Shown in pieces: positions 16,502 to 24,820 of a stretch of 64,000 bases of DNA. Positions within the stretch are counted from its first letter, which is position 1, and the number at the start of each line of letters is the position of its first letter. The stretch comes from Rhizobiaceae bacterium (GTDB lineage: Bacteria > Pseudomonadota > Alphaproteobacteria > Rhizobiales > Rhizobiaceae). Location of the stretch: assembly GCA_017644005.1 (NCBI GenBank), contig JAEPMJ010000001.1:434001-498000 (forward strand). Direction: 5' to 3'. The position numbers and the translations under genes are program-made. The notes beneath the pieces were generated by a model. That model had not been told where the DNA came from, searched no databases, and saw nothing but the letters and a program-made list of their open reading frames with translations.

Positions 16502-16975
16502 CTACGTCTCAAGTGGCAGCGCACTCGTCTCCTTCAGCGTTTCGAGCACGATCGCGGTCTTCACATGCTGAACGCTGTCGTGCGGGAGCAATATCCCGTT
16601 GACGAAGTCGGCCAGCGAACGAAGGTCGGGCGTCACAACCTTGAGCACATAGTCCATCTCGCCGGTGAGCGCGTGTGCTTCCTGAACTTCCGGCAGGCGC
16701 TCCAGAAGCCGCGCGAAATGGCGGGCATTGTCACGATTGTGGGTGGAGAGCGTGACAGTGATAATATTGACCAGCGGGAAGCCCAGTCGCTCGCGGTCGA
16801 GAACGGCGCGATAACTACGAACAAAGCCTTCGTCCTCCAGTCGCTGCCGTCGCCGCGAGCATTGCGATGGCGACAGATTCACCTTGGCCGACAGTTCATT
16901 ATTGGTCAGCCGCGCATCCTGCTGCAATAGCGCGAGTATCTTGCGGTCGAAGCCGTCGAGTTGCTCGGAACCCAT
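16502..16975 (-). CDS. Lrp/AsnC-family transcriptional regulator
   Basis: The 157-residue protein starts MGSEQLDGFDRKILALLQQD, with the HTH at LTNNELSAKVNLSPSQCSRRRQRL and a C-terminal RAM ligand domain (VQEAHALTGEMDYVLKVV). It is divergent from hpd with 124 bp between, the standard arrangement for an AsnC-type activator responding to tyrosine, phenylalanine or 4-hydroxyphenylpyruvate. An upstream extension of the frame overlaps hpd and is discarded. Confidence 0.9.
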   Translation of the reverse strand: MGSEQLDGFDRKILALLQQDARLTNNELSAKVNLSPSQCSRRRQRLEDEGFVRSYRAVLDRERLGFPLVNIITVTLSTHNRDNARHFARLLERLPEVQEAHALTGEMDYVLKVVTPDLRSLADFVNGILLPHDSVQHVKTAIVLETLKETSALPLET

Positions 16976-17099
16976 ACATTGCTCTCCAATTGCGCTCAAA
17001 GCGTGCGAAAATCTAGCGAAAGAGGCACCAGAACGCAAACTCCGTGCGGACGCAAGGGCGTATGCTGAGGAAATTGAAGTTCCAACCTGGAGGAGAGCT

Positions 17100-18212
17100 A
17101 TGGGTCCTTTCCCGCACGACGCACCGCCCGCCAAGATCAGCGGCGAAAACCCCGCCGGAACCGACGGGTTTGAGTTCGTGGAATTCGCACATTCGGAGCC
17201 TGCGAAGCTCGAAGAACTGTTCACCCGCATGGGTTACACCAAAGTGGCCACGCACAAGTCGAAGGCCATTTCGGTCTGGCGCCAAGGCGACATCAACTAT
17301 GTCATCAATGCCGAGCCCGGCTCGCATGCAATGCGGTTCGTAGATGAGCACGGCCCCTGCGCGCCGTCCATGGCCTGGCGCGTAGTCGACGCCAAACATG
17401 CTTTCGACCACGCGGTGTCCAAGGGTGCGACGCCCTATGAAGGCAACGACAAGGCGCTCGACGTTCCGGCCATTGTCGGCATTGGGGGCTCGCTGCTCTA
17501 TTTCATCGAGACTTATGGCGACAAGGGCTCCGCGTATGAGGCGGAGTTCAACTGGACCGGCGAGCGCAACCCGAAACCGGAAGGCGTTGGCTTCTACTAT
17601 CTCGACCACCTGACCCACAACGTGTTCCGCGGCAACATGGACAAGTGGTGGGATTTCTACCGCGACCTGTTCGGGTTCAAGCAAATCCACTTCTTCGACA
17701 TCGACGGACGCATCACCGGGCTTGTCAGCCGCGCGATCACTTCACCCTGCGGAAAGATCCGTATTCCCCTGAACGAGTCAAAAGACGACACCAGCCAGAT
17801 CGCGGAGTATCTACGCAAATACAAAGGCGAAGGCATTCAGCACATCGCAGTCGGCACCGACGAAATCTATGATGCGACCGACAGGCTCGCAGCCAACGAG
17901 CTCAAGTTCATGCCCGGCCCGCCCGATACCTATTACGAGATGTCGTATGATCGCGTGAACGGCCACGACGAGCCGGTGGAGCGGATGAAGAAGCATGGCA
18001 TCCTCATCGACGGCGAGGGCGTGATCGACGGCGGCATGACCAAGATCCTGCTGCAGATTTTCTCCAAAACCGTCATCGGCCCGATCTTCTTCGAGTTCAT
18101 TCAGAGGAAAGGCGACGAAGGCTTCGGCGAAGGCAACTTCCGCGCGCTGTTCGAGTCAATCGAACAGGATCAGATCAAACGCGGTGTAATCAAGGTCGAA
18201 GCCGCGGAATAA
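17100..18212 (+). CDS. hpd: 4-hydroxyphenylpyruvate dioxygenase
   Basis: The 370-residue Fe(II) enzyme turns 4-hydroxyphenylpyruvate into homogentisate. It has two vicinal-oxygen-chelate halves; the metal ligands are His170 (YLDHLTHNVFRGNM), His248 (GIQHIAVGTDEI) and Glu332 (GPIFFEFIQRKG), and the C-terminal GFGEGNFRALFESIE helix gates the active site. GGAGGAGAG lies before the ATG; longer frames would overlap the AsnC gene. It feeds the hmgA operon, which lies on the other strand and converges on it. Confidence 0.96.
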   Translation: MGPFPHDAPPAKISGENPAGTDGFEFVEFAHSEPAKLEELFTRMGYTKVATHKSKAISVWRQGDINYVINAEPGSHAMRFVDEHGPCAPSMAWRVVDAKHAFDHAVSKGATPYEGNDKALDVPAIVGIGGSLLYFIETYGDKGSAYEAEFNWTGERNPKPEGVGFYYLDHLTHNVFRGNMDKWWDFYRDLFGFKQIHFFDIDGRITGLVSRAITSPCGKIRIPLNESKDDTSQIAEYLRKYKGEGIQHIAVGTDEIYDATDRLAANELKFMPGPPDTYYEMSYDRVNGHDEPVERMKKHGILIDGEGVIDGGMTKILLQIFSKTVIGPIFFEFIQRKGDEGFGEGNFRALFESIEQDQIKRGVIKVEAAE

Positions 18213-18253
18213 GACTGCTTGGGTGCGTCTTTCGGCCGGATGGAGGACGCACC

Positions 18254-18448
18254 CTATTTTCCAGCAGCAGCGAGTGCCTCTTTGAGGAGCTCAAGATCGC
18301 CTACCTGGTTGGCAAGCAACAGCACCAGCCGGGCATTCAGCTTCGCGCTTTCTTCAAAGCTCAGCCCTTCGTGCGCAGCCATGAGCGCGGCGTAGAAGTC
18401 ATCGCCTGCCGCACCCAGCCGGTCGCGGCCGATATCGTGCGTGCTCAT
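18254..18448 (-). CDS. DUF2783 protein
   Basis: The 64-residue protein (GRDRLGAAGDDFYAALMAAH ... LSFEESAKLNARLVLLLANQ) matches DUF2783, a small all-helical family usually encoded beside FAD monooxygenases and metallo-hydrolases. Its ATG overlaps the stop of the FAD monooxygenase gene as ATGA, so the two are translationally coupled. It may act as a small partner subunit; no function is established. It ends the operon. Confidence 0.8.
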   Translation of the reverse strand: MSTHDIGRDRLGAAGDDFYAALMAAHEGLSFEESAKLNARLVLLLANQVGDLELLKEALAAAGK

Positions 18449-20067
18449 TGCACCCTCCCCGTCGCACGTTCCAGCGCGGCAACGATCTCGCCGCCGGTTG
18501 GATCGCGGAAGCGTGCAGCGACATGCTGGTCGGGCCGCAGAAGATAGACATTGCCGGCGCCGTATCGCCTTGCCACCAATCCCTCAACATCGAACAGCAC
18601 CGAACCATCGTTGGCGCGGCGTGCAGCGTCGCCCGTCACCGCGATGCGGGTGAGTTCGGCTGGAAGGCCGTTCGGAATTTCCGCCTCTACGGCCATGACC
18701 GCGAAGCCGCCGCCGCAATGTGCGAGCAACCAGTCTTGTCCCATCCCGCCATTGGCCACCGGCGCGTCTGGCATCGCTGTTCCGGGTTCGAGACCCTCGC
18801 CGCCGCGCGCGGGGGTCTGCAACCGCATGCCGGCCAGCGAACAAGGCCGTGATAGCCGGCCCGAATTTACAAGACGGCGCGCGAAGTCGTGCTCGCCGGC
18901 CAGATCCAGGACCGCTTCGCGGAACAGCTTCTCCATTTCGCTCTTGGGCGTCATGAAGGAGGTTGCCCGGGCGGAATTGGCGATGTTCTCGTCCGAACCG
19001 TAGGTGCGCTCCTCATCGTATGTTTCGATGAGGCTTTCAGGCGCTTGGCCGCGCAATATTGCAGCCAGCTTCCAGATCAGATTGTCGGTGTCCTGGATGC
19101 CACCATTGCCGCCGCGGGCGCCAAAGGGCGAAACGATATGGGCACTGTCTCCGGCAAAGACCACGCGGCCATGAACGAACCGCGCCAGCCGCCGGCACTG
19201 GAAGGTATATACCGACACCCAGTCGAGTTCGAAGTCGGAATGGCCCAGCACCTTTTCGATGCGCGGGATGACGTTTTCCGGCTTCTTTTCCTCCTCCGGG
19301 TCGGCGTCCCAACCGAGCTGCAGGTCGATTCGGTAGATGCCATCCGGCTGCTTGTGCAGCAGCGCCGACTGACCCGGATGAAATGTCGGCTCGAACCAGA
19401 ACCATCGTTCGGGCGGAAAGTCCGCCTTCATCTCCACGTCGGCGATGAGGAAGCGCTCCTCGAATATCCGGCCTTCAAAATCGAGCCCCATCATTGCGCG
19501 CAGCGGCGAACGCGCGCCATCGCATGCGATCAGCCAGTCAGCCTCAAGACTGTAGGGGCCGTCCGGCGTTTCAATCTCTACCGCGACGCCATCGTCGCGC
19601 CGTTCGAGCCCGGTGACCTTGTTATTCCAGCGCAATTTGATCAACTCGGGAAAATCCGCCGCGCGTTCGACCAGATATTGCTCGACGTAATATTGCTGCA
19701 GGTTGATGAAGGCGGGCATCTTGTGCCCTGTTTCCGGCAGCAGGTCGAAATTCCAGACTTCACGATCGCGGTGAAACAGGCGGCCGACCTTCCAGGTCAC
19801 TCCCTTATCCACCATTCGCTCGCCAACGCCCAGCCGATCGAAGATTTCCAGCGTGCGCTTCGACCAGCAGATTGCGCGGCTGCCGAGCGAGACGACATTG
19901 TTGTCGTCCAGCACGATGCAGCGAACGCCATGCAGGGCACAGTCGATCGCCGCCGCAAGCCCCACCGGCCCGGCACCGACAATAACGACGGGGTGACGCA
20001 GCCCTTCCGCACCCGCCAGCTCGGGCGGTGTCTTGTAGGGGAATGGCTGGTAGGCGTAGCGTGGCAT
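18445..20067 (-). CDS. FAD-dependent aromatic monooxygenase (MhpA/PheA-like)
   Basis: The 540-residue flavoprotein has the FAD dinucleotide motif VVIVGAGPVGLAAAIDCALH, the DG motif LIACDGARSPLRAMMG and the GD motif VVFAGDSAHIVSPFGARGGN of class A hydroxylases, plus a C-terminal thioredoxin-like domain seen in phenol and 3-(3-hydroxyphenyl)propionate hydroxylases. It likely hydroxylates an aromatic ring with NAD(P)H and O2. It is placed between a small membrane protein (1-base overlap) and DUF2783 (4-base overlap) in the hmgA operon. The substrate is unknown; a homogentisate-pathway aromatic is the obvious guess. Confidence 0.88.
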   Translation of the reverse strand: MPRYAYQPFPYKTPPELAGAEGLRHPVVIVGAGPVGLAAAIDCALHGVRCIVLDDNNVVSLGSRAICWSKRTLEIFDRLGVGERMVDKGVTWKVGRLFHRDREVWNFDLLPETGHKMPAFINLQQYYVEQYLVERAADFPELIKLRWNNKVTGLERRDDGVAVEIETPDGPYSLEADWLIACDGARSPLRAMMGLDFEGRIFEERFLIADVEMKADFPPERWFWFEPTFHPGQSALLHKQPDGIYRIDLQLGWDADPEEEKKPENVIPRIEKVLGHSDFELDWVSVYTFQCRRLARFVHGRVVFAGDSAHIVSPFGARGGNGGIQDTDNLIWKLAAILRGQAPESLIETYDEERTYGSDENIANSARATSFMTPKSEMEKLFREAVLDLAGEHDFARRLVNSGRLSRPCSLAGMRLQTPARGGEGLEPGTAMPDAPVANGGMGQDWLLAHCGGGFAVMAVEAEIPNGLPAELTRIAVTGDAARRANDGSVLFDVEGLVARRYGAGNVYLLRPDQHVAARFRDPTGGEIVAALERATGRVQ

Positions 20068-20375
20068 CAGGCGGCACCCAGATTCGGCACCGCGAGCACG
20101 ATGAACAGCCCGAACGCCACGAAACCGCCGGCTATGATCAGCAGCCGTCGGTTCATCTGGCGCCGCAATTCCTGGGTTTCAGCGTCCTGGGCGATGCCGC
20201 GGTTCATCGCAACGGCCCACAGGTTAGCGTAGGTCGGAACACCCCATTTCTGGTTCCCCGAAATGCCGGAGCGCCGCTCGACCGCATAACACAGGCGAAT
20301 TGCATCAACGAAGTTGACGATCATCGCCAAGCCCCAGAAGCCCGACACGAGGATGAAGATGTTACCGAAATCCAT
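20067..20375 (-). CDS. Small membrane protein of the homogentisate operon
   Basis: The 102-residue protein has two hydrophobic segments (FILVSGFWGLAMIVNFVDAI and RLLIIAGGFVAFGLFIVLAV) flanking a polar middle with the sequence GISGNQKWGVPTYANLWAVA. I recognise no domain. Its stop overlaps the FAD monooxygenase ATG by one base and its start is 3 bp after the metallo-hydrolase stop. It could anchor the neighbouring enzymes or help substrate entry, but that is speculation. Confidence 0.7.
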   Translation of the reverse strand: MDFGNIFILVSGFWGLAMIVNFVDAIRLCYAVERRSGISGNQKWGVPTYANLWAVAMNRGIAQDAETQELRRQMNRRLLIIAGGFVAFGLFIVLAVPNLGAA

Positions 20376-20378
20376 TGG

Positions 20379-21329
20379 CTAGCCCTGCAGCGCGTCCCAC
20401 ATCTCCCGGTCACGCTCCGCCGTCCAGATGCGCGGCGTGTCGATGCCCAGCGCTTCATCATAGGCCCGGGCGACATTGAAGGGCAGACAATGCTCGTAAA
20501 TTGCATAGTCGGCAAATTTGGGATCGCATTCGGCGCGGCAGGCGTCCCAGGCTTCTTTGAGCGAGCCACCACCTAGCGCCACGCGCGCTACCGGGCGATA
20601 TGTCGAGCGTATGAAATCGGCGGTGTTGTCCAGTGCTTCGTCGACCTGCTCGCGCCCGACCAGCGCATCGCCACGGCCGGGAGCTATCGCGTCGAGATCC
20701 AAGGTCCTGATGCGGTCCAGGGTGCCTGGCCAGTCGTGAAAATGGCCGTCGCCGCAATAGCAGGCGGAGTGATATTCGACGATATCACCGGTGAACATGA
20801 CGTTTGCATCCGGAACGAAGGCGACAATGTCGCCCGCGGTGTGCGCCCGACCCAGGAACATCAGATCGACCCGGCGTTTACCGAGATAGACAGACATGCG
20901 GTCGCTGAAGGTCATCGACGGCCAGGTAAGGCCGGGGATCGACTCATGCCCTTGAAACAGGCGCGGAAACCGGCCGAACTCCGAATCCCAGTCTTCCTGC
21001 CCGCGTTCGGCCACCATGGAGCGGGCCTTTTCCGACATGACGATCTCCGACGCGCCATAGGCCGACGCGCCAAGCACGCGCACGGCGTGATAATGGGTCA
21101 GTGTCACATATTTGATCGGCTTGTCGGTGACAGAGCGGATGTTCTCGATCACCTTGTTGGCAAGTCGCGGGGTTGCCTGCGCGTCCACGATCATCACCGC
21201 ATCGTCGCCGATGATAACGCCTGTGTTGGGATCACCTTCGGCGGTAAACGCCCACAGATTCTTGCCGACCTCGGTGAAAGAGACGTTCTTTTCGGCGAGA
21301 TCGCCGGCAGATGCAAATTGCTTCGCCAT
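20379..21329 (-). CDS. Metallo-beta-lactamase-fold hydrolase with incomplete metal motif
   Basis: The 316-residue protein has the MBL fold: DDAVMIVDAQATPRLANKVI, then TLTHYHAVRVLGASAYGA, then FLGRAHTAGDIVAFVPD and VMFTGDIVEYHSACYCGDGH. The usual HxHxDH is HYHAVR, so the Asp-His pair of the second metal site is missing, and the usual PGHG is PGRG (APGRGDALVG). At most one metal could bind in the normal way. The gene sits one base after the fumarylacetoacetase-family stop in the hmgA operon. It may hydrolyse a lactone or thioester made by the FAD monooxygenase, or may not be catalytic. Confidence 0.85.
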   Translation of the reverse strand: MAKQFASAGDLAEKNVSFTEVGKNLWAFTAEGDPNTGVIIGDDAVMIVDAQATPRLANKVIENIRSVTDKPIKYVTLTHYHAVRVLGASAYGASEIVMSEKARSMVAERGQEDWDSEFGRFPRLFQGHESIPGLTWPSMTFSDRMSVYLGKRRVDLMFLGRAHTAGDIVAFVPDANVMFTGDIVEYHSACYCGDGHFHDWPGTLDRIRTLDLDAIAPGRGDALVGREQVDEALDNTADFIRSTYRPVARVALGGGSLKEAWDACRAECDPKFADYAIYEHCLPFNVARAYDEALGIDTPRIWTAERDREMWDALQG

Positions 21330-21330
21330 A

Positions 21331-22347
21331 TCAGCCCTTCTCGTATTTCTTTACTGTCTGCTCGATCGCGCCGAAGATCGAATGGCCGTCGCCATCCTTC
21401 ATCTCGATACGCACCGTGTCGCCGAACTTCATGAACGGCGTGGACGGCTTGCCGTTTTCGATCGTCTCAATAGTGCGAATCTCGGCGATGCAGGAATAAC
21501 CGACGCCGCCTTCGGCAACCGGTTTGCCCGGCCCGCCGTCCAGCTTGTTTGACACCGTGCCGGAACCGATGATCGCGCCGGCGCCCAGCGGCCGTGTTTT
21601 CGCGGCATGCGAAATCAGCGTCGGAAAATCAAAAGTCATGTCGATGCCGGCATTGGCGCGGCCGAAGGGCTGGCTGTTCAGATCGACATTGAGCGGCAGG
21701 CTCACTTTGCCGCCATCCCACGCGTCGCCAAGCTCTTCCGGTGTCACCGCAACCGGCGAGAATGCCGACGATGGTTTGCCCTGAAAGAAGCCGAAACCCT
21801 TGGCGAGTTCGCCGGGAATCAGGCCTCGCAACGATACGTCGTTGACCAGCATGACAAGCCGGATCGCATTGCGCGCATCGTCCGGCGTCGCGCCCATCGG
21901 CACGTCGTCGACGATGACGGCAACCTCGCCCTCCATGTCGATGCCCCATGCCTCATCGGCAAGCTCGATCGGATCGCGGGGGCCAAGGAAAGCATCCGAG
22001 CCACCCTGATAGATCAGGGGGTCGGTCCAGAAGCTCTCCGGCATTTCGGCACCGCGCGCCTTTCGCACCAGTTCCACGTGATTGACGTAAGCCGAGCCAT
22101 CCGCCCATTGGTACGCGCGTGGCAGCGGCGACGCCGCATCATGCTCGTGGAACCGCTCAACAGGCACCGAGCCGTGTTCGAGGCTCTCGGCGAGTGCTTC
22201 CAGGTGCGGTGCAAAGCGCGCCCAGCCATCGAGTGCCGCCTGCATTGTCGGCACCAGAAAGGACGCATCGGTGCAGCGTGTCAAATCGCGTGAGACCACC
22301 ACCAATCGGCCGTCCCGCTGGCCATTCTTCAGCGTTGCAAGTTTCAA
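21331..22347 (-). CDS. Fumarylacetoacetate hydrolase family protein
   Basis: The 338-residue protein has the FAH fold with the metal-site segments DMEGEVAVIVDDVPMG and RNAIRLVMLVNDVSLRGLIP, and opens MKLATLKNGQRDGRLVVVSR as bacterial FahA/FAA hydrolases do. It should split fumarylacetoacetate, or maleylacetoacetate directly, to acetoacetate and fumarate or maleate. The start is TTG at 22345-22347, with GGAG 9 bases upstream; no ATG fits the conserved N-terminus. It is second in the operon, 42 bp after hmgA. Confidence 0.9.
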   Translation of the reverse strand: MKLATLKNGQRDGRLVVVSRDLTRCTDASFLVPTMQAALDGWARFAPHLEALAESLEHGSVPVERFHEHDAASPLPRAYQWADGSAYVNHVELVRKARGAEMPESFWTDPLIYQGGSDAFLGPRDPIELADEAWGIDMEGEVAVIVDDVPMGATPDDARNAIRLVMLVNDVSLRGLIPGELAKGFGFFQGKPSSAFSPVAVTPEELGDAWDGGKVSLPLNVDLNSQPFGRANAGIDMTFDFPTLISHAAKTRPLGAGAIIGSGTVSNKLDGGPGKPVAEGGVGYSCIAEIRTIETIENGKPSTPFMKFGDTVRIEMKDGDGHSIFGAIEQTVKKYEKG

Positions 22348-22389
22348 GCAAATTACTCCGTTTCATGCGCCGTCAGCTGCGGATTGAAC

Positions 22390-23706
22390 TCATTTGATGC
22401 CCGGCGTGCCATCGAATTTGCGCTCCAGCCCATCCCAGCAATCGACATAGTTGTCTTGTAAGGTCTCAAGCTTGGCGGCGTATTCCGTTACCTGCTGGGG
22501 ATAACGGGTCTCGAACATGAACGCCATCGTGTCGTCCAGCTTCACCGGCTTCAACTCGGTCTCGGAGGCCTTTTCGAAGCCCATATGATCCGGCCCGTGC
22601 GGTAGCATCATGTTGTGCAAGCTCATGCCACCTGGCACAAAGCCCTCTTCCTTGGCGTCGTACTGACCTTTGATGAGACCCATGAACTCACTCATGATGT
22701 TGCGGTGGTACCAGGGCGGCCGGAAGGTGTGTTCAGCCACCATCCAGCGTGGCGGGAAGATCACGAAGTCGATATTGGCCGTCCCCTCTTCGCCCGACGG
22801 GGCGGTGAGCACGGTGAAGATCGACGGGTCGGGATGGTCGAACAGGATCGCGCCGACCGGCGAAAAGGTCGACAGGTCGTATTTGTAAGGCGCGTAGTTG
22901 CCATGCCATGCCACCACGTCAAGCGGCGAGTGGCCGATCTCGGTGACGTGGAACGTGCCGCACCATTTCACATGCAGCCGGCACGGCGTTTCCTTATCCT
23001 CATACCATGCCACCGGCGTTTTGAAGTCGCGCGGATTGGCAAGACAGTTTGCGCCGATCGGCCCGCGGTCCGGCAGCGTGAATTTGGCGCCGTAGTTCTC
23101 ACAGACGTAGCCACGCGCTCCCCCGCCGTCCCGCTCCATCAGTTCGACCTTGAAGATCATGCCGCGAGGCAGGACGCAAATCTCGCCAGGCACAACTTCC
23201 ATCACGCCCATCTCGGTCTTGAACCGCACGCCGCCATGCTGCGGTACGATGAGCAGTTCGCCGTCGGCGTTGAAGAAATAGTCGTCCACCATGTCTTCGT
23301 TGAATGCGTAGACATGGGCGGCCATGCCGACCTGGGTGAGCGCGTCGCCCGCCGTGGTAACGGTGTGCATGCCGGCAAGAAATCCGGTTCTCTCGTTCGG
23401 CAGCGGCACCGGATTCCAGCGATACTGGCCAAGCGGAAGGCCATGATCGACAATATGCGGCGCGGTTTTCCAACCATCCAGTTCCTCACGGGCAAAGCGC
23501 CTTGTATGCCGCACGCTGGGGCGCATACGGTAGAGCCACGAGCGCTCGTTGGTGCCGCGAGGCGCTGTAAACGGAGAACCGGAAAGCTGCTCGGCGTAGA
23601 GGCCGTAATTGCACTTCTGCGGGCTGTTCTGTCCCTGGGGAAGAGCACCAGGGAGGCTCTCGGTTTCGAAGTCGTTGCCGAAACCCGGCACGTAGGAATA
23701 TGGCAT
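22390..23706 (-). CDS. hmgA: Homogentisate 1,2-dioxygenase
   Basis: The 438-residue Fe(II) enzyme opens the homogentisate ring to maleylacetoacetate. It begins [20 protein letters not shown], the signature N-terminus, and contains [10 protein letters not shown] and, near the C-terminus, the ligand region [20 protein letters not shown]. An ATG at 23704-23706 with GGGAGGTAAC upstream is chosen; an extended frame runs back through the promoter. It leads the operon hmgA, FAH-family, MBL, membrane protein, FAD monooxygenase, DUF2783. Confidence 0.96.
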   Translation of the reverse strand: MPYSYVPGFGNDFETESLPGALPQGQNSPQKCNYGLYAEQLSGSPFTAPRGTNERSWLYRMRPSVRHTRRFAREELDGWKTAPHIVDHGLPLGQYRWNPVPLPNERTGFLAGMHTVTTAGDALTQVGMAAHVYAFNEDMVDDYFFNADGELLIVPQHGGVRFKTEMGVMEVVPGEICVLPRGMIFKVELMERDGGGARGYVCENYGAKFTLPDRGPIGANCLANPRDFKTPVAWYEDKETPCRLHVKWCGTFHVTEIGHSPLDVVAWHGNYAPYKYDLSTFSPVGAILFDHPDPSIFTVLTAPSGEEGTANIDFVIFPPRWMVAEHTFRPPWYHRNIMSEFMGLIKGQYDAKEEGFVPGGMSLHNMMLPHGPDHMGFEKASETELKPVKLDDTMAFMFETRYPQQVTEYAAKLETLQDNYVDCWDGLERKFDGTPGIK

Positions 23707-23740
23707 TGTTACCTCCCGAGAACGGCAATGCCGTCGAGGA

Positions 23741-23787
23741 TTGACCAATTTTGTTTCGTTTGTAACAATCACTTTTGTAACTATCAA
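23741..23787. promoter_or_regulatory. Overlapping divergent promoters of hmgA and its MarR regulator with TTTGTAAC repeats
   Basis: Forward: TTGACC (23741-23746), 16 bp, TAACAA (23763-23768). Reverse: TTGATA (23782-23787), 16 bp, TTACAA (23760-23765). The two -10 boxes overlap. Two identical TTTGTAAC octamers (23759-23766 and 23774-23781, 15-bp period) cover the shared region and are the best candidate for the MarR-type operator, letting one protein control both genes. Confidence 0.55.
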
Positions 23788-23799
23788 CAAGGCAACGCC

Positions 23800-24249
23800 G
23801 TGAGTGAAGACGCTCTAGACCTGGAGACATTCCTCCCCTACCGGCTCAACCGGCTGGCGGAAGCCGTTGGTCGTAGATTTTCGCGGGTCTACAAGGAGCG
23901 CTACGGCCTCACGCGGCCGGAATGGCGGCTGCTGGCAACCCTTGGGCAGCACGGCACCATGACCGCAACCGATATCTGCGCACATTCGTCCATGCACAAA
24001 ACCAAGGTAAGCCGCGCCGTGGTGTCGCTGGAACAGCGGCGCTGGCTTGTTCGGCAAACGCATCGCGGCGACCGGCGGATTGAAAACCTGTCGTTGACGA
24101 AAGCCGGGATCGCTGTCTATCGTGAAATGGTTCCGGTCGCGCGCGAATTCGAAAGCCGTCTGCTCAGCGCCCTCGCGCCAAAGGAGCGCAGCGCGGCAGC
24201 AGCCGGGCTGGAAGCTCTCGAACGGCTGAACCGAAGTCAGATTGGCTAG
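23800..24249 (+). CDS. MarR-family regulator of homogentisate catabolism (HmgR-like)
   Basis: The 149-residue MarR protein has the [23 protein letters not shown] and the wing [17 protein letters not shown]. The start is GTG at 23800, with AAGG upstream, directly followed by [20 protein letters not shown], a typical N-terminus of this group. It is divergent from hmgA with a 93-bp promoter gap, so it probably represses the hmgA operon until homogentisate or a related acid appears. The regulatory link is inferred from position. Confidence 0.87.
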   Translation: MSEDALDLETFLPYRLNRLAEAVGRRFSRVYKERYGLTRPEWRLLATLGQHGTMTATDICAHSSMHKTKVSRAVVSLEQRRWLVRQTHRGDRRIENLSLTKAGIAVYREMVPVAREFESRLLSALAPKERSAAAAGLEALERLNRSQIG

Positions 24250-24250
24250 T

Positions 24251-24769
24251 CTAAAGTGGATACCGCCGACGTGGTGGAATCCGGTGGATCACCAGCGCCA
24301 GCAACACCAGAATGGCGGCCCCGACAAACACGGTGAAAAACAGCTCCAGTCCGTGAAACGAAGTCTCGTAGCCGAGAATCGGCATAGCGCAGGCCGGCGG
24401 ATGGGTGACGCGCGCCCAGCGCATGATGATCACTGCAAGCCCGACGGCGACCGCGGCAGCCAGCCAGGCGTGCGGAAACAGCAGAAACGCCGCATCGCAG
24501 GCGATAGTCGCGATCAGATAGCCACCCATCACGTTGATGGGTTGTGCGAGACGGCTTGTAGGCTGGCCGAAGAGCAGCGCGCTCGTGGCGGCAAATGGCG
24601 CCAAGAGCAGCGGCAACCCGGTTACATTGGCCAATCCACCAACCATCGCAACACCGGCAATGGCACCCAGGCCACCTTTCATGATTCCTGATAGTTTGAT
24701 CCGCCTTTCGCGCCTTCGCAGCAGAGAGAGCAGATATTCACGGGGTGTACGGTGCGTGTGTGGAGTCAT
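24251..24769 (-). CDS. HPP-family integral membrane protein
   Basis: The 172-residue protein has four hydrophobic segments and the family motif THPPACA after the third (the HPP signature). Known HPP proteins are implicated in nitrite transport in plastids and cyanobacteria; bacterial roles are less clear. It converges on the HmgR-like gene with a 1-bp gap. Nothing links it functionally to its neighbours. Confidence 0.85.
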   Translation of the reverse strand: MTPHTHRTPREYLLSLLRRRERRIKLSGIMKGGLGAIAGVAMVGGLANVTGLPLLLAPFAATSALLFGQPTSRLAQPINVMGGYLIATIACDAAFLLFPHAWLAAAVAVGLAVIIMRWARVTHPPACAMPILGYETSFHGLELFFTVFVGAAILVLLALVIHRIPPRRRYPL

Positions 24770-24820
24770 GGGCTGTCTATTCGCATGATGCGCCTTTCGA
24801 CCGGGGCGCGGACCCCTCGG

